Positions 32,913 through 41,444 of a DNA stretch of 64,000 nucleotides are shown one piece after another. The stretch is from Nostoc sp. NIES-4103 (GTDB lineage Bacteria; Cyanobacteriota; Cyanobacteriia; Cyanobacteriales; Nostocaceae). Under the pieces are notes generated by a model. That model searched no databases. It was not told where the DNA came from and saw nothing but the letters and a program-made list of their open reading frames with translations. A program made the position numbers and the translations under genes. Numbering within the stretch: position 1 is the stretch's first letter; the number at the start of each line of letters is the position of its first letter. The stretch is taken from positions 3,179,019-3,243,018 of the forward strand of contig NZ_AP018288.1 of NCBI RefSeq assembly GCF_002368335.1, written 5' to 3'.

Positions 32913-33107
32913 GCGCGTCAAGGCTAAAATGTTGCAATAATTGTCTTGTGGGGCGGACATCTTGTCCGCCAGTTAGGACGGGCGAGACGCCCATCCCACA
33001 AGAGTTATACTTATGCACTAAATTAGCCAATTCACCCTACTAGGATAGTTGCCATAAAATCGTTGAACTGTGAAAAAATGTAAAGACTTCAACAACAGGA
33101 GAACTTG
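32913..33107. other. Second repeat copy and promoter region of the MFS gene
   Basis: Holds gcgtcaaggctaaaatg, then a palindromic insert (cttgtggggcgga...cccacaag, 32945-33002) of the common dispersed type. tatgcactaaattagcc follows, then AT-rich sequence with the ribosome site acaggagaac. Confidence 0.45.
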
Positions 33108-34304
33108 GTGGGTAAGTTCACAACGGTTCAACCTGGCAAAACGCCTGCTTCATTGGGACTTTTAGGCGCTGCTGCCTTTATGGTCATTGCTGATGCACGG
33201 GTAATTGACCCACTGCTATACATCATTGCTGAAGAGTTCCAAGTCAGTGTTGGCAGTGCTGCGGTGATTATCTCAGCCTATACAATTCCCTATGGACTGT
33301 TTCAGCTAGTGTACGGCCCACTAGCCGATCGCATCGGCAAACTGAAGGTAATTACGGCAGCATTAGCAGCATTTGCCATCGGTACAGCAATTTGTGCTTT
33401 TGTCTCCAATATCGTTTTACTAACCTTACTACGATTCTTGACAGGTGTGGCTGCTGCTGGTATAATACCAGTCACCCTAGCTTATATTGGTGATAACTTT
33501 CCTTACGAAGAACGCCAAGCGGCGATTGGAAAGTATTTAAGTGCCTTGATGCTTGGTCAAATCCTTGGCGGCAGTTTGGGAGGCATTTTTGGGGAATATA
33601 TTAGTTGGCGCGACATATTTCTGCTATTTGGCATAACTTCCTTGGTCGTTGCTGGCTTGTTGTGGAGGGGAACGCGCCATCACAGAGATGGAAATCGTCA
33701 AAGAGGTCGGCTGAGTTGGCAAATGTTTCAGCCTTACTACCAACTGATCACCGAGCCTACTGCTCGTATCGTAATTTTAGCGGTATTTATCGAAGGCTTT
33801 TGCGCTTTTGGAGGATATGCTTACGTCGGTGCATTTCTTCGAGACCAATATAGCCTACCCTATTTAGCGATCGGCTTTATGCTTAGTGGTTTTGGATTTG
33901 GTGGACTAATTTATACTTACTCCGTGAAATGGTTGGTGCGAAGGCTGGGTGAAATTGGTCTGATTAGAGTTGGAGGGTGGTTGTTGTGTTTTGGTTTTTT
34001 AGCGATCGCATTATTTCAGAACTGGGTATTATTTATTCCCTTGACCATTTTAATGGGATTAGGCTTTTATATGATTCATAGTACCCTCCAGACCCAAGCC
34101 ACCGAGTTAGCACCCCAAGCTAGAGGAGTTGCAGTCTCGCTGTTTGCCTTCAGCTTTTTTATGGGCCAGGGAATCGGCGCTGCGGTCTTCGGCCTAATTG
34201 TGGATAATTACGGCTATGCTCCTTGTTTTATTTTGGCAGGAGTAGCGATCGCTTTACTCTCCATCTGGCTTGTCAAAACTAAGAGGAACCACAGTGAAAG
34301 CTAG
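33108..34304 (+). CDS. Major facilitator superfamily exporter
   Basis: The start is GTG at 33108 (a TTG three bases earlier is equally in frame), placed 6 bases after AGGAGA. The 398-residue product has twelve hydrophobic segments and motif A of the DHA1 group (YGPLADRIGKLKVITAAL). Motif C-like glycine-rich stretches appear in helix 5 (LGQILGGSLGGIFGEYISW). These proton-driven transporters export drugs, sugars or metabolites through the plasma membrane. The neighbours with redox and conjugating activities suggest export of a toxic compound or its conjugate; the substrate is unknown. Confidence 0.88.
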   Translation: MGKFTTVQPGKTPASLGLLGAAAFMVIADARVIDPLLYIIAEEFQVSVGSAAVIISAYTIPYGLFQLVYGPLADRIGKLKVITAALAAFAIGTAICAFVSNIVLLTLLRFLTGVAAAGIIPVTLAYIGDNFPYEERQAAIGKYLSALMLGQILGGSLGGIFGEYISWRDIFLLFGITSLVVAGLLWRGTRHHRDGNRQRGRLSWQMFQPYYQLITEPTARIVILAVFIEGFCAFGGYAYVGAFLRDQYSLPYLAIGFMLSGFGFGGLIYTYSVKWLVRRLGEIGLIRVGGWLLCFGFLAIALFQNWVLFIPLTILMGLGFYMIHSTLQTQATELAPQARGVAVSLFAFSFFMGQGIGAAVFGLIVDNYGYAPCFILAGVAIALLSIWLVKTKRNHSES

Positions 34305-34307
34305 CTG

Positions 34308-34504
34308 GTAAAAGGGACTGGGGACTGGGGATTAGGGATTGGGTGCCAAATCGCTCATATTATGGTGGTTGCTCATTACCCACCACCAAATTTTAAAAAA
34401 CTTTTTCCCAGTCCCCAGTACCAAAGCGGCGTTCCTGAAGCAGTGCGGTCTTGGGCTTTACCCAAGTGGAGCATCTGCTGTCCCCCACCAACTTTTATGT
34501 ATGA
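34308..34504. repeat. Dispersed ~200-bp repeat (copy 1)
   Basis: This block runs from gtaaaagggactgggg to ctgtcccccacc. It is the reverse complement of the region 61450-61678 with small differences, including attatggtggttgctcat, cccaccaccaaattttaaaa and gcggcgttcctgaagcagtg. Frames inside it (for example at 34339) are not genes. Confidence 0.75.
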
Positions 34505-34730
34505 TGGCCAATTTTCAATTTCCAACCCCAAAGGGGTTTATTGCAATCTGTCTATTGACCGATAATCACCAATATAAATTTTGAGAATTTTGGCATATAT
34601 TTTACCCAGTTTTTACTGGTCATAATTACTCTCTCTGGTTTGGATACCTCTGTCTTCAGTAAGGTTAAACACCGAAGATACGTTTGTTACGGTTGTTATT
34701 GAAATTCAATTAATAGCAACAAAGTTTTTT
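34505..34730. other. Promoter region of the helical carotenoid protein gene
   Basis: AT-rich, with no coding potential and no obvious operator. The gene begins directly after aacaaagtttttt, without a strong ribosome site. Confidence 0.35.
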
Positions 34731-35222
34731 ATGACTTATACCCAAACCAGCGATCCAAGTATTCGCGAATGTGTCCAAGCGTGGCAAAGATTGGATGTAG
34801 ACCAACAGCTGGCTTTGTTCTGGTTTATTTACGAAGAAATGGGGGAATCCATTACACCAGCAGCCCCAGGTGCTAGCACTGTTTCACCAGAAATTGCAGA
34901 AGGTTTGTTCAATCAAGTTCAACAACTATCTCACGAACAACAATTACAAGTTCAGCGTGACTTAATTAATAAAGTTGATTCACAAATTAGCCGTGAATAT
35001 GGCTCTTTGAGTGATACCACAAAGTTACTATTTTGGTATCGTTTAGCTCAAGGTATGGATAGCGGTAGCGTCATTCCTGTGCCTGATGATTATCAGCTTT
35101 CAAAAGAAGCTGACACCTTGTTAGAGAAAATCAAACAATTACCTTTTGAGAAACAAATGAATCTTTTCCGAGATTATGTTTCACCATTAGGTACTCAACC
35201 AAAACCAGGTGCGGAAATCTAA
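34731..35222 (+). CDS. Helical carotenoid protein (OCP N-terminal domain homologue)
   Basis: The 163-residue protein matches only the all-helical, carotenoid-binding N-terminal domain of the orange carotenoid protein. Typical segments are LALFWFIYEEMGESITPAAPGAS, cited in part, then LFNQVQQLSHEQQLQVQRDL and KLLFWYRLAQGMDSG. The carotenoid-contacting Tyr (residue 34 in WFIYEEMG) and Trp (residue 102 in LFWYRLA) correspond to Tyr44 and Trp110 of OCP. Stand-alone HCPs quench singlet oxygen, and in one clade quench phycobilisome excitation. The clade cannot be fixed here. The C-terminal regulatory domain is absent and no CTDH gene lies nearby. Confidence 0.9.
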   Translation: MTYTQTSDPSIRECVQAWQRLDVDQQLALFWFIYEEMGESITPAAPGASTVSPEIAEGLFNQVQQLSHEQQLQVQRDLINKVDSQISREYGSLSDTTKLLFWYRLAQGMDSGSVIPVPDDYQLSKEADTLLEKIKQLPFEKQMNLFRDYVSPLGTQPKPGAEI

Positions 35223-35411
35223 AGTTTCCTACTTTCTTGAAAGCTATTATAGGACTTGGGGACTACCATGATCAAAAATATCCCAAATTTTCTTGTGGGA
35301 TGGAGAGAAGTTGCGTGCGGGGGTTCCCCCCCGTTGAGCAAACTTCGGGGTGTCCCCACCCGTCCTTTATGTTCTTGTGTATGTAGCAAACCTAAATCAT
35401 TGGTGAACAAA
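35223..35411. repeat. Dispersed G/C-rich repeat after the HCP gene
   Basis: gttgcgtgcgggggttcccccccgttgagc and aacttcggggtgtccccacc form short hairpins. No coding capacity. Confidence 0.45.
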
Positions 35412-35446
35412 AAGATTCCCGACTTGTAGGATAAGTCGGGAATCTT
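35412..35446 (-). terminator. Terminator of the RNase II gene
   Basis: AAGATTCCCGACTT (35412-35425) and its perfect complement (35433-35446) enclose a 7-base loop. On the minus strand the hairpin is followed by TTTTTGTT. It lies 37 bp after the RNase II stop and may also end transcripts coming from the HCP gene. Confidence 0.75.
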
Positions 35447-35482
35447 AACCAGTATTTATAAATTAAATTAGGATTACTATAC

Positions 35483-37543
35483 CTAATTCGTAGCTGTGTG
35501 AGCTTCTTGATAAATTATTTCTTGGAATTGAATAGAATCTTTTTGTGGGTCGGCGTGGCTAACTTTTACTAATATTTGTTCACCTAATCTGACTGTGCGT
35601 CTAAAGGACATGGGTAACTGTAAGCCCAAATCTTCTAAGAGAATCAATGCTAAATTGCTGTCTTCTCGCAACCACATTAAAACTGTGACATGCCAAACTT
35701 GCTCTGGATAACGGCGTAAATACTCTAATGCCCAATATCTATTAGTTTGCCGTTCTACCATCGTCACTTCTTGGGTGGTACTTGTGACGGTCATCATTAC
35801 TTCTTTGAGTTGTTCTGCGGAAAAAGGCAGAACTTCACCCCGCAGGTGGGCTTTAAGTTGAAAGTGAGTGAGTAAATCACTATAGCGACGGATGGGAGAA
35901 GTTGCTTGAGTGTAGGTATCTAATCCTAAACCAGCATGACGTACAGGCGTGATGCTCATTTCACTCTTAGGCATACAGCGACGCATGGCACAAGCACGCA
36001 CGAATCCGGCTGGTAACAGAAGCAATTCTTCTTCTGGGGGTAATTCTGGCTGCGGCTGACCACGAAAAGGCAAAGGTATGTTATTAACTTGACCATAACG
36101 GGCAGCGACTTCACCAGCAAGAATCATCATTTCTGCTACCAGTTGCCGCGAGGGAGAATCATCTAAAATGTCAATGCTGATATCGTCGCCTTTGACTTTG
36201 ATCATCGCCTCTGGCATGTTGATGCTGATTGCACCTTGGTTGTAGCGCCAAGATTTCCGCCGTTGTGCCCAATTAGCGATCGCTTCTATTTCTGGTTCTG
36301 CTTGTACTCCTAATTCCAGCATCTCATCTACATCTTCGTAGGTGAGGCGATAAGTGGGTTTGATGAAGCTGGTACGAATGCAGTAATCTTCTACTGCCCC
36401 AGTTGTATTTAAAATAACTCCAAAACTGAGGGCACAACAAATTTGCCCCTGCACCAAACTCATGGGCCCAGTTGCCAGTACTTCCGGGAACATGGGAATC
36501 ATCCCCGTAGGTAAATAAACTGTACTTCCCCGCTTTCTGGCTTCAAGATCTAAATCATCTTCTGGTATTAACCAGCGAGTCGGATCGGCGATGTGTACCC
36601 AAAGCTGCTCCCGCCCATCCGGGAGGGATTCCCAGCTAAGACCATCGTCTATCTCAGTGGTGCTTTCATCATCAATTGTATAGACTTTCAGATGAGTCAA
36701 ATCGAGGCGATTTGCATCTAAGTCAGTTGGAGGGAAATCCAAACGCTGTTGCGCCACTTCTACTACCTTGCTAGGAAACTGAACTGGAATTGAAGCACGA
36801 CGCAGGAACAAGTTCTCGTGAGCATTCCACCAACCCAAGTCTATCAATAATTGAAAAGCTCCTTGGGGGGTTGCGGCACGCCCCAGCATGGTCATAGTTT
36901 CTAAGACTGGGGCACTAGGAGGATAGGCACGAGCTAGAGATTCATAGTTTAGCCCTACCCGTACAATATCTGCCAGTAAAGTCGCGTATTTTTCTAGCCC
37001 TTCCAAACGCTGGCGATCGTGGCGCTGCCATTCTACTGTTTCACCAGTGAGCGCTTGCTCTACGCGAGCTAAAAATTCTTGTTGTCCCCTAGCTTTGAGG
37101 GTTTCTACTTCTATTTGGTGCTTACGTTCTGCCACTTGAGCTGCTGTTCGCGGTTCGTAAGCGTCTCCTTTTTGCTTGAAATAGAGTTTGTCGTCTGATA
37201 ACAAGCAATGGGCGGCATAACTTGGCGCTGGTTCTGATTCAGAAAACAGCAGATTTGCCATTTCAGCAGGTGTGACTGTTTGGGCGTCTTCTACTAGTAA
37301 TTCCCATGCTACCTCTAAGCTTGATGGGTCTAGGTAAGGCTTGATCTGCTCTAAGAAACTGGTGATTTCAGAGGGCTTGTAGGTTTGCCCTGCCACTGTA
37401 TAAGTAATTTGTCTAGGCGCGAGGCTGTGGGATTGACCACGTTCGTCTACCACAAACCAGCGGGTTTTCCCGTCTGGGCGATCTACCACACCCAGACGGC
37501 GATCGCCTTGAACCCTAAATTCAACTAGCGTCCCCTTCTCCAC
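35483..37543 (-). CDS. Ribonuclease II/R-family exoribonuclease
   Basis: The 686-residue enzyme is a 3'-5' exoribonuclease of the RNB family. The N-terminus has a small beta domain (LVEFRVQGDRRLGVVDRPDG). The catalytic RNB domain has the acidic cluster TIDDESTTEIDDGLSWE, IADPTRWLI and TSPIRRYSDLLTHFQL. A C-terminal S1-like region begins near RRTVRLGEQILVKV. Cyanobacteria encode this shorter enzyme next to ribosomal protein genes, as here: rpmG and rpsR lie directly upstream on the same strand, 310 bp away. It probably degrades mRNA and matures structured RNA ends. The stop is followed by a clear terminator. Confidence 0.92.
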   Translation of the reverse strand: MEKGTLVEFRVQGDRRLGVVDRPDGKTRWFVVDERGQSHSLAPRQITYTVAGQTYKPSEITSFLEQIKPYLDPSSLEVAWELLVEDAQTVTPAEMANLLFSESEPAPSYAAHCLLSDDKLYFKQKGDAYEPRTAAQVAERKHQIEVETLKARGQQEFLARVEQALTGETVEWQRHDRQRLEGLEKYATLLADIVRVGLNYESLARAYPPSAPVLETMTMLGRAATPQGAFQLLIDLGWWNAHENLFLRRASIPVQFPSKVVEVAQQRLDFPPTDLDANRLDLTHLKVYTIDDESTTEIDDGLSWESLPDGREQLWVHIADPTRWLIPEDDLDLEARKRGSTVYLPTGMIPMFPEVLATGPMSLVQGQICCALSFGVILNTTGAVEDYCIRTSFIKPTYRLTYEDVDEMLELGVQAEPEIEAIANWAQRRKSWRYNQGAISINMPEAMIKVKGDDISIDILDDSPSRQLVAEMMILAGEVAARYGQVNNIPLPFRGQPQPELPPEEELLLLPAGFVRACAMRRCMPKSEMSITPVRHAGLGLDTYTQATSPIRRYSDLLTHFQLKAHLRGEVLPFSAEQLKEVMMTVTSTTQEVTMVERQTNRYWALEYLRRYPEQVWHVTVLMWLREDSNLALILLEDLGLQLPMSFRRTVRLGEQILVKVSHADPQKDSIQFQEIIYQEAHTATN

Positions 37544-37853
37544 AACTCTCGCACTCTAGTAATTTTAGATTTTAGATTTGGGAGCCAGTCGCACAGGAAG
37601 GGTTTCCCGGCTTGATGAGCCACTGCGCCCTTGGGGATTCTCCCCAAGTCCCGCAAGTGGCGTCGAACTGGCGTGATTTTGGATTCTAATGAACTGGTAT
37701 GAAATCCTGAATCCAAAAATTTTTATTTAGTAACCAATTTTACACTTTATCACTCAGATTTGAGATTTTGGACTCACAAAAACAAAGCCAATGTCATTTA
37801 AACACAGCTTCTTCAGATAATCCAAAATCTAAAATCCTAAATCTAAAATTGAT
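37544..37853. other. Intergenic between rpsR and the RNase gene
   Basis: It carries a G/C-rich dispersed repeat (gggagccagtcgcacaggaagggtttcccggcttgatgagcc) at about 37580-37672 and agattttagatttgg / ccaaaatctaaaatcc type repeats on both sides. No gene is seen. Confidence 0.45.
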
Positions 37854-38069
37854 TTAGCCTTCCGCATTGATAAAGGGCAATAAAGCCACAATTCGCGCCC
37901 GCTTAATTGCTAATGTTAAGTCTCGTTGTTGCTGACATGTCAGCCCAGTAATCCGACGCGGTAGTATCTTACCCCGCTCGGTGATAAACTTACGCAACAA
38001 GTCAACATCTTTATAATCTATTGGCTCTCCGGGCTTGATTGGAGACAGGCGACGACGGTAATAGCTCAT
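37854..38069 (-). CDS. rpsR: 30S ribosomal protein S18
   Basis: The 71-residue basic protein has the S18 core: IDYKDVDLLRKFITERGKIL, PRRITGLTCQQQRDLTLAIK and RARIVALLPF. It binds the platform of the small subunit with S6. It starts two bases after the rpmG stop on the minus strand, so the two form an operon. The length is typical for the cyanobacterial/plastid form. Confidence 0.97.
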   Translation of the reverse strand: MSYYRRRLSPIKPGEPIDYKDVDLLRKFITERGKILPRRITGLTCQQQRDLTLAIKRARIVALLPFINAEG

Positions 38070-38071
38070 CT

Positions 38072-38266
38072 TTACTTGATTTCCTTGTGAACGGTATGTT
38101 TATTGCAGTGGGTACAGAACTTTTTCAGTTCTAGCCGATTCGTGGTGTTGCGACGATTCTTAGTGCTGGTATACCGTGAAACACCAGGGGATCGCTTGTC
38201 TGGATTTGTACGACACTCGGTACATTCTAGTGTCACTATTATGCGGACACCTTTACTTTTAGCCAT
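38072..38266 (-). CDS. rpmG: 50S ribosomal protein L33
   Basis: The 64-residue protein has the L33 signature VRIIVTLECTECRT...RYTSTKNRRNT and the second Cys pair in KKFCTHCNKHTVHKE, giving a four-Cys zinc-binding form. It is followed after two bases by rpsR, the classic rpmG-rpsR order of cyanobacteria and plastids. Confidence 0.97.
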   Translation of the reverse strand: MAKSKGVRIIVTLECTECRTNPDKRSPGVSRYTSTKNRRNTTNRLELKKFCTHCNKHTVHKEIK

Positions 38267-38310
38267 AATCTTACAAACGCTCTCAGCCTGAGGAGAATTA
38301 ACACAAATGA

Positions 38311-38868
38311 CTATCTTCTCATATTTCGCCGTATTTTTTCAACTAATCGCTTGACTTTTAGATCCAGCGAGTAGCCACGACGCGACGAAACTATGAAAGT
38401 TCCAGCATAGCGGTCATGCAAAGCTTGCCGCAACTGAGTATCGGATAAAGCGTTACCACAGTCAATTGCCAGAGGAAGTAATAGCAGTATAGCAGTGGGA
38501 TTGGCACGGATGTTGTTTAGGGCAATTGAAACCAAAAGTGCGCCAAAGCAAATTATAGCTTCTCGTTTTAGCAGTGCCTGCAATTCTGGAATCCTGCCCA
38601 CTACTTGGCCGTCCTCGACTTCCAGGATCTTCAAATCGAACGCCCAACGCCCTAAGCTTTGCCCTTGATTGTTGTAGACCACTAGCACCCGCAAAACCAG
38701 CCAACCTATGACAAAAACGAGGATTTGAGTAAATTGAATACCGATACTATTGCTTCCCAATAGAGAACTGATTAACCAGACACCGAGGAAATCAAGCCCT
38801 AATGCCATGCCTCGCCGCCTAATCTCAGCTTTGGGATAGTGTTTTTGGGGAACTCGTTCGATAGTCAT
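38311..38868 (-). CDS. RDD-family membrane protein
   Basis: The 185-residue protein fits the RDD family: an early R-R-x-x-A-x-x-x-D motif (IRRRGMALGLDFLGVWLI) begins the first hydrophobic segment. A second segment follows (LVFVIGWLVLRVLVV), then GQSLGRWAFDLKIL, two more hydrophobic stretches and a basic tail. Some RDD proteins have been linked to Na+/H+ exchange, but most have no known role. It lies 45 bp upstream of rpmG on the same strand and may share transcripts with the ribosomal genes. Confidence 0.8.
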   Translation of the reverse strand: MTIERVPQKHYPKAEIRRRGMALGLDFLGVWLISSLLGSNSIGIQFTQILVFVIGWLVLRVLVVYNNQGQSLGRWAFDLKILEVEDGQVVGRIPELQALLKREAIICFGALLVSIALNNIRANPTAILLLLPLAIDCGNALSDTQLRQALHDRYAGTFIVSSRRGYSLDLKVKRLVEKIRRNMRR

Positions 38869-38879
38869 AATCCTTTGTG

Positions 38880-39100
38880 AGGGTCAACAGGCTAGAGGGG
38901 ATCGGGGGAGATGGGGGAGTGGGGGAGTGGGGGGAGATGGGGAGCTGGGGAGAATAACTAATACACCATGCCCAATGCCCAATGACGCCACTTGCTCCAC
39001 TTGGGGAGCCACCCCCGTGGGCGGGTCTCCCGACTTGAGGGGAGTGGCGTGAGACCCCAAGACCTACTGCCTCACCGCAGTGGCTCCCCAATGCCCCATT
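38880..39100. repeat. Repeat tracts upstream of the RDD gene
   Basis: gggggagatgggggagtggggg repeats (38895-38955) are followed by a dispersed G/C-rich block with inverted parts (gacgccacttgctccacttgg..., ...ccgcagtggctcccc). Confidence 0.65.
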
Positions 39101-39730
39101 TAAATATAGGCAGTGTATTGAATTTAAATGCAACGCTATATTGCTCATGATAACTTGTGGGGTTGAGGCGATCGCTTCAGTACTCAATACATAGAACTAT
39201 ATAAGTCAAATTTATACTATCTTAAATACACAGATCTGCAAATTCTCTTAAGGGTACTGTCAGTATTTCTAGTAATTAGATTTTAACAAAATTAACCATA
39301 TGTAACAATGACAGCATTTTAACAGTCTGAAGGCAGTTTAATTGTGTAACAAATAAATGTTTTTTTCTAATTTACTTAGTGCAAAACTACTTCAAGTAAA
39401 GTTTACAACTAAACACATGAATAGTTATTTTATTCCTTCTGCCGTCTGAGTTTATACTTATACCTTTGTAGAAAAATTTGCATATTCAGAAATTAGATAA
39501 TTATATTGATACTATTTGAAATTTCAACTAAAGTAATATGCACCATCTGCTAAGAAATATTAAGAAATGCGGTATTAGTAAATTAGCTTTATTACTTTAT
39601 ATTTTTTTATTATTAAATACTCGTTGTTATGTTAAGATTATGACCAAGTAAAAGTTTTTTTAATGTGTGTCTCAATTAACTGACTAAAACATTGAGTTGA
39701 AGGCTAGAAAGTTCAATACAGCATAACAAA
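39101..39730. other. Long AT-rich leader region of the HO-like gene
   Basis: 630 bp without coding potential and with many A/T runs. No clear NtcA box or -10/-35 pair is evident by eye. It probably contains the promoter for the gene at 39836. Confidence 0.4.
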
Positions 39731-39757
39731 GTGAGATTTATCCAAAATTTATCTCAC
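39731..39757 (+). promoter_or_regulatory. Leader hairpin 1
   Basis: GTGAGAT (39731-39737) pairs with ATCTCAC (39751-39757) around a 13-base loop, about 80 bp before the HO-like start codon. It is followed at once by a second, stronger hairpin. Confidence 0.5.
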
Positions 39758-39763
39758 AACAGA

Positions 39764-39794
39764 GCTTTTGCATCTAAAAATTAGATGCAAAAGC
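39764..39794 (+). promoter_or_regulatory. Leader hairpin 2 (14-bp perfect stem)
   Basis: GCTTTTGCATCTAA and its exact complement are separated by AAA. No U run follows. The hairpin ends 41 bp before the ATG. It may be an attenuator, an mRNA-stabilising element or an operator. Confidence 0.55.
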
Positions 39795-39835
39795 GGCTGT
39801 CAAGATGATGGAAATACGTGGGTGCAAAATAAACT

Positions 39836-40711
39836 ATGCATAATAACTTTCCAATTGCGACTGAATCACCATGTATTGTGCTTGGCAAAGAAGTGGTAGG
39901 TACTGCTAACAGCGCTGGGATGCATCAACCTGACCTAGGGGAAAACATAGATTCCTTGGGCGAAAAAGTGATTAATGCCGCCACGTTGATTAAAACGAGG
40001 AAATTTTTAGATCGGGCAATGGTACTTGCTTGGCACGCAGTTAAGTCGGAAAGCAAACCACCAAATTTGACTTTTACACGTTGGGTATGGCGGCTTGCAG
40101 GTGTTTACCATTCCAGTCGCCATACTACCCCACTGATGGAACAAGCCGCACAACGCTTTCGTGCATTGGGTCGCTGGGATTTGGCAGAGTGGGCTGCACA
40201 GAAAGCTAGAGAAGAGGCAGGCCATGAGCGACTGGCCCTGCTCGATATTCAGTCGATGGGATATGATGCTCTTGCTGTAGTAGAAGCTCTTGTTCCAACA
40301 AGTATGCTGGATTACGTAGATCTATTTACTCAAATTGTGCAAAGGGCGAATCCAATTGATTGTATTGGGTTTTGTTACGCAAGCGAACGTTTAGGGACAT
40401 TTGTAGGTGAGGAATACATCAAGAAAGTGGAAGCTTTGCTACCACCAGGTATTCATGCTACACGTTGGCTACGCGTACACAGTAATATTGGCCCCGAAGT
40501 CGGGCATGTAGAAGATATTGTTAAGATAGTTGCACAGCTTAGCCCACAAGAGTGTACCTGTGTAGCCAGGGCATGTTATGAAACGGCACTATTACGGTTT
40601 AGTCCACCCAAAAAAGACTACATTTCAGACGAAGAACTAGAGCGTATATTGAAACCACTGGAGTTATCTAGATCTGTGCAACTAGAATCTGCTTATTCAC
40701 TGTCAATCTAG
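39836..40711 (+). CDS. Heme-oxygenase-like (HDO-type) putative metal oxidase
   Basis: The 291-residue, mostly helical protein has a pattern of metal-binding residues similar to iron-containing redox enzymes of the heme-oxygenase-like fold. E and H stand in REEAGHERLALLDI, a Glu in YASERLGTFVGEEY, and E/H in HSNIGPEVGHVEDI. Such HDO proteins bind two irons and oxidise amino acids, lipids or peptides. The first 60 residues form a separate N-terminal segment. The next gene on the strand encodes a 64-residue peptide, and it is reasonable, but unproven, that the peptide is the substrate. Two hairpins precede the start. Confidence 0.6.
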   Translation: MHNNFPIATESPCIVLGKEVVGTANSAGMHQPDLGENIDSLGEKVINAATLIKTRKFLDRAMVLAWHAVKSESKPPNLTFTRWVWRLAGVYHSSRHTTPLMEQAAQRFRALGRWDLAEWAAQKAREEAGHERLALLDIQSMGYDALAVVEALVPTSMLDYVDLFTQIVQRANPIDCIGFCYASERLGTFVGEEYIKKVEALLPPGIHATRWLRVHSNIGPEVGHVEDIVKIVAQLSPQECTCVARACYETALLRFSPPKKDYISDEELERILKPLELSRSVQLESAYSLSI

Positions 40712-41108
40712 CAAATGAATGACTTGAGGCAGATTATTTAAGGTGTCACACCGATTTTTCTGCGGCGGGGTAGCCCTTAAATCAATTAAAGTTTCTGCTG
40801 GTTAACCGAGTAGAAAATGTTCCGAGTCATCTTTATCAAGCAACTAGATTGCCTAGTTTTGCATGGAACAATCCTTGCGGAAGGTTTGATAAAGAGGAAC
40901 ATTAATCAATCCGCTCAAACTGCGACTAGTTCAAAGTCTCCTACTTAAGTGTGGGATAGAGTGGATTTTCCGTAATCCAATAGCTCATGGGGAGTTGTCA
41001 CTATTGAGGATAAACGAAACTCATGCAGTGAGTTGGAACCTTATGCATGAATGCATGGGGTAGTTCATGACCATATTTTACTAAAACAAAGCTCAGGAGA
41101 ATAAAACA
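40712..41108. other. Intergenic between HO-like gene and peptide gene
   Basis: 397 bp without an open frame of note. Several short inverted repeats occur (for example gttccgagtcatcttta... and ...ggaacattaatc). The peptide gene has a good ribosome site, caggagaataaaac. Confidence 0.4.
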
Positions 41109-41303
41109 ATGACCGCACTCAATAACGCTATCGAGCAAAATTCTTTAAGACAAGAGCATACCAATAAAGTCAAAACTAATTTTGATGTATTTGACACTAA
41201 TTTTGAGCTATTGAATGAAACCGAAATTGAGGATCTGGAAAGTTTAATCACCGCTGAATTTGCACAAGGATTGCCTAACGACGTAGAAGTAGTTGGTTTT
41301 TAG
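41109..41303 (+). CDS. 64-residue peptide, possible RiPP precursor
   Basis: The peptide is acidic, with no Cys and no hydrophobic signal. The first 50 residues look like a leader with amphipathic helix pattern (FELLNETEIEDLESLITAEF). The last 12 residues are AQGLPNDVEVVGF without charge clusters. The ribosome site is strong. It has no recognisable family domain. Its size, the ELxxxxIxxLxxL pattern and the neighbouring HO-like oxidase fit a ribosomal peptide modified by an oxidase. It could equally be a small regulatory protein. No protease or exporter gene lies next to it. Confidence 0.5.
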   Translation: MTALNNAIEQNSLRQEHTNKVKTNFDVFDTNFELLNETEIEDLESLITAEFAQGLPNDVEVVGF

Positions 41304-41304
41304 A

Positions 41305-41341
41305 TTCAGCTGAACTATCCATTTGATAGTTTTAAGCTGAA
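41305..41341 (+). terminator. Hairpin directly after the peptide gene
   Basis: TTCAGCT/AGCTGAA and AACTATC/GATAGTT pair in a bulged stem-loop beginning two bases after the stop codon. It lacks a T run. Confidence 0.45.
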
Positions 41342-41350
41342 ACCTGCAAT

Positions 41351-41444
41351 ATTCCTGATTATCTAGCCTATGTAAATTAAAAAGCTAAAGCAGCTTCAAA
41401 GCCTGTTTCAGTTTTACTATGGTAATAGCTAGATAGTCAGGAAT
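41351..41444. ncRNA. 94-nt inverted-repeat unit (possible structured RNA or MITE)
   Basis: ATTCCTGATTATCTAGC (41351-41367) pairs with GCTAGATAGTCAGGAAT (41428-41444), 17 positions with one G-T. The enclosed 60 bases contain aagctaaagcagctt, a smaller inverted repeat. It is the second structured element after the peptide gene. Confidence 0.35.

Noticed and set aside
34339..34584. 81- and 67-codon frames after the MFS gene
   Set aside because: They fall in the 200-bp dispersed repeat that recurs inverted at 61450-61678.
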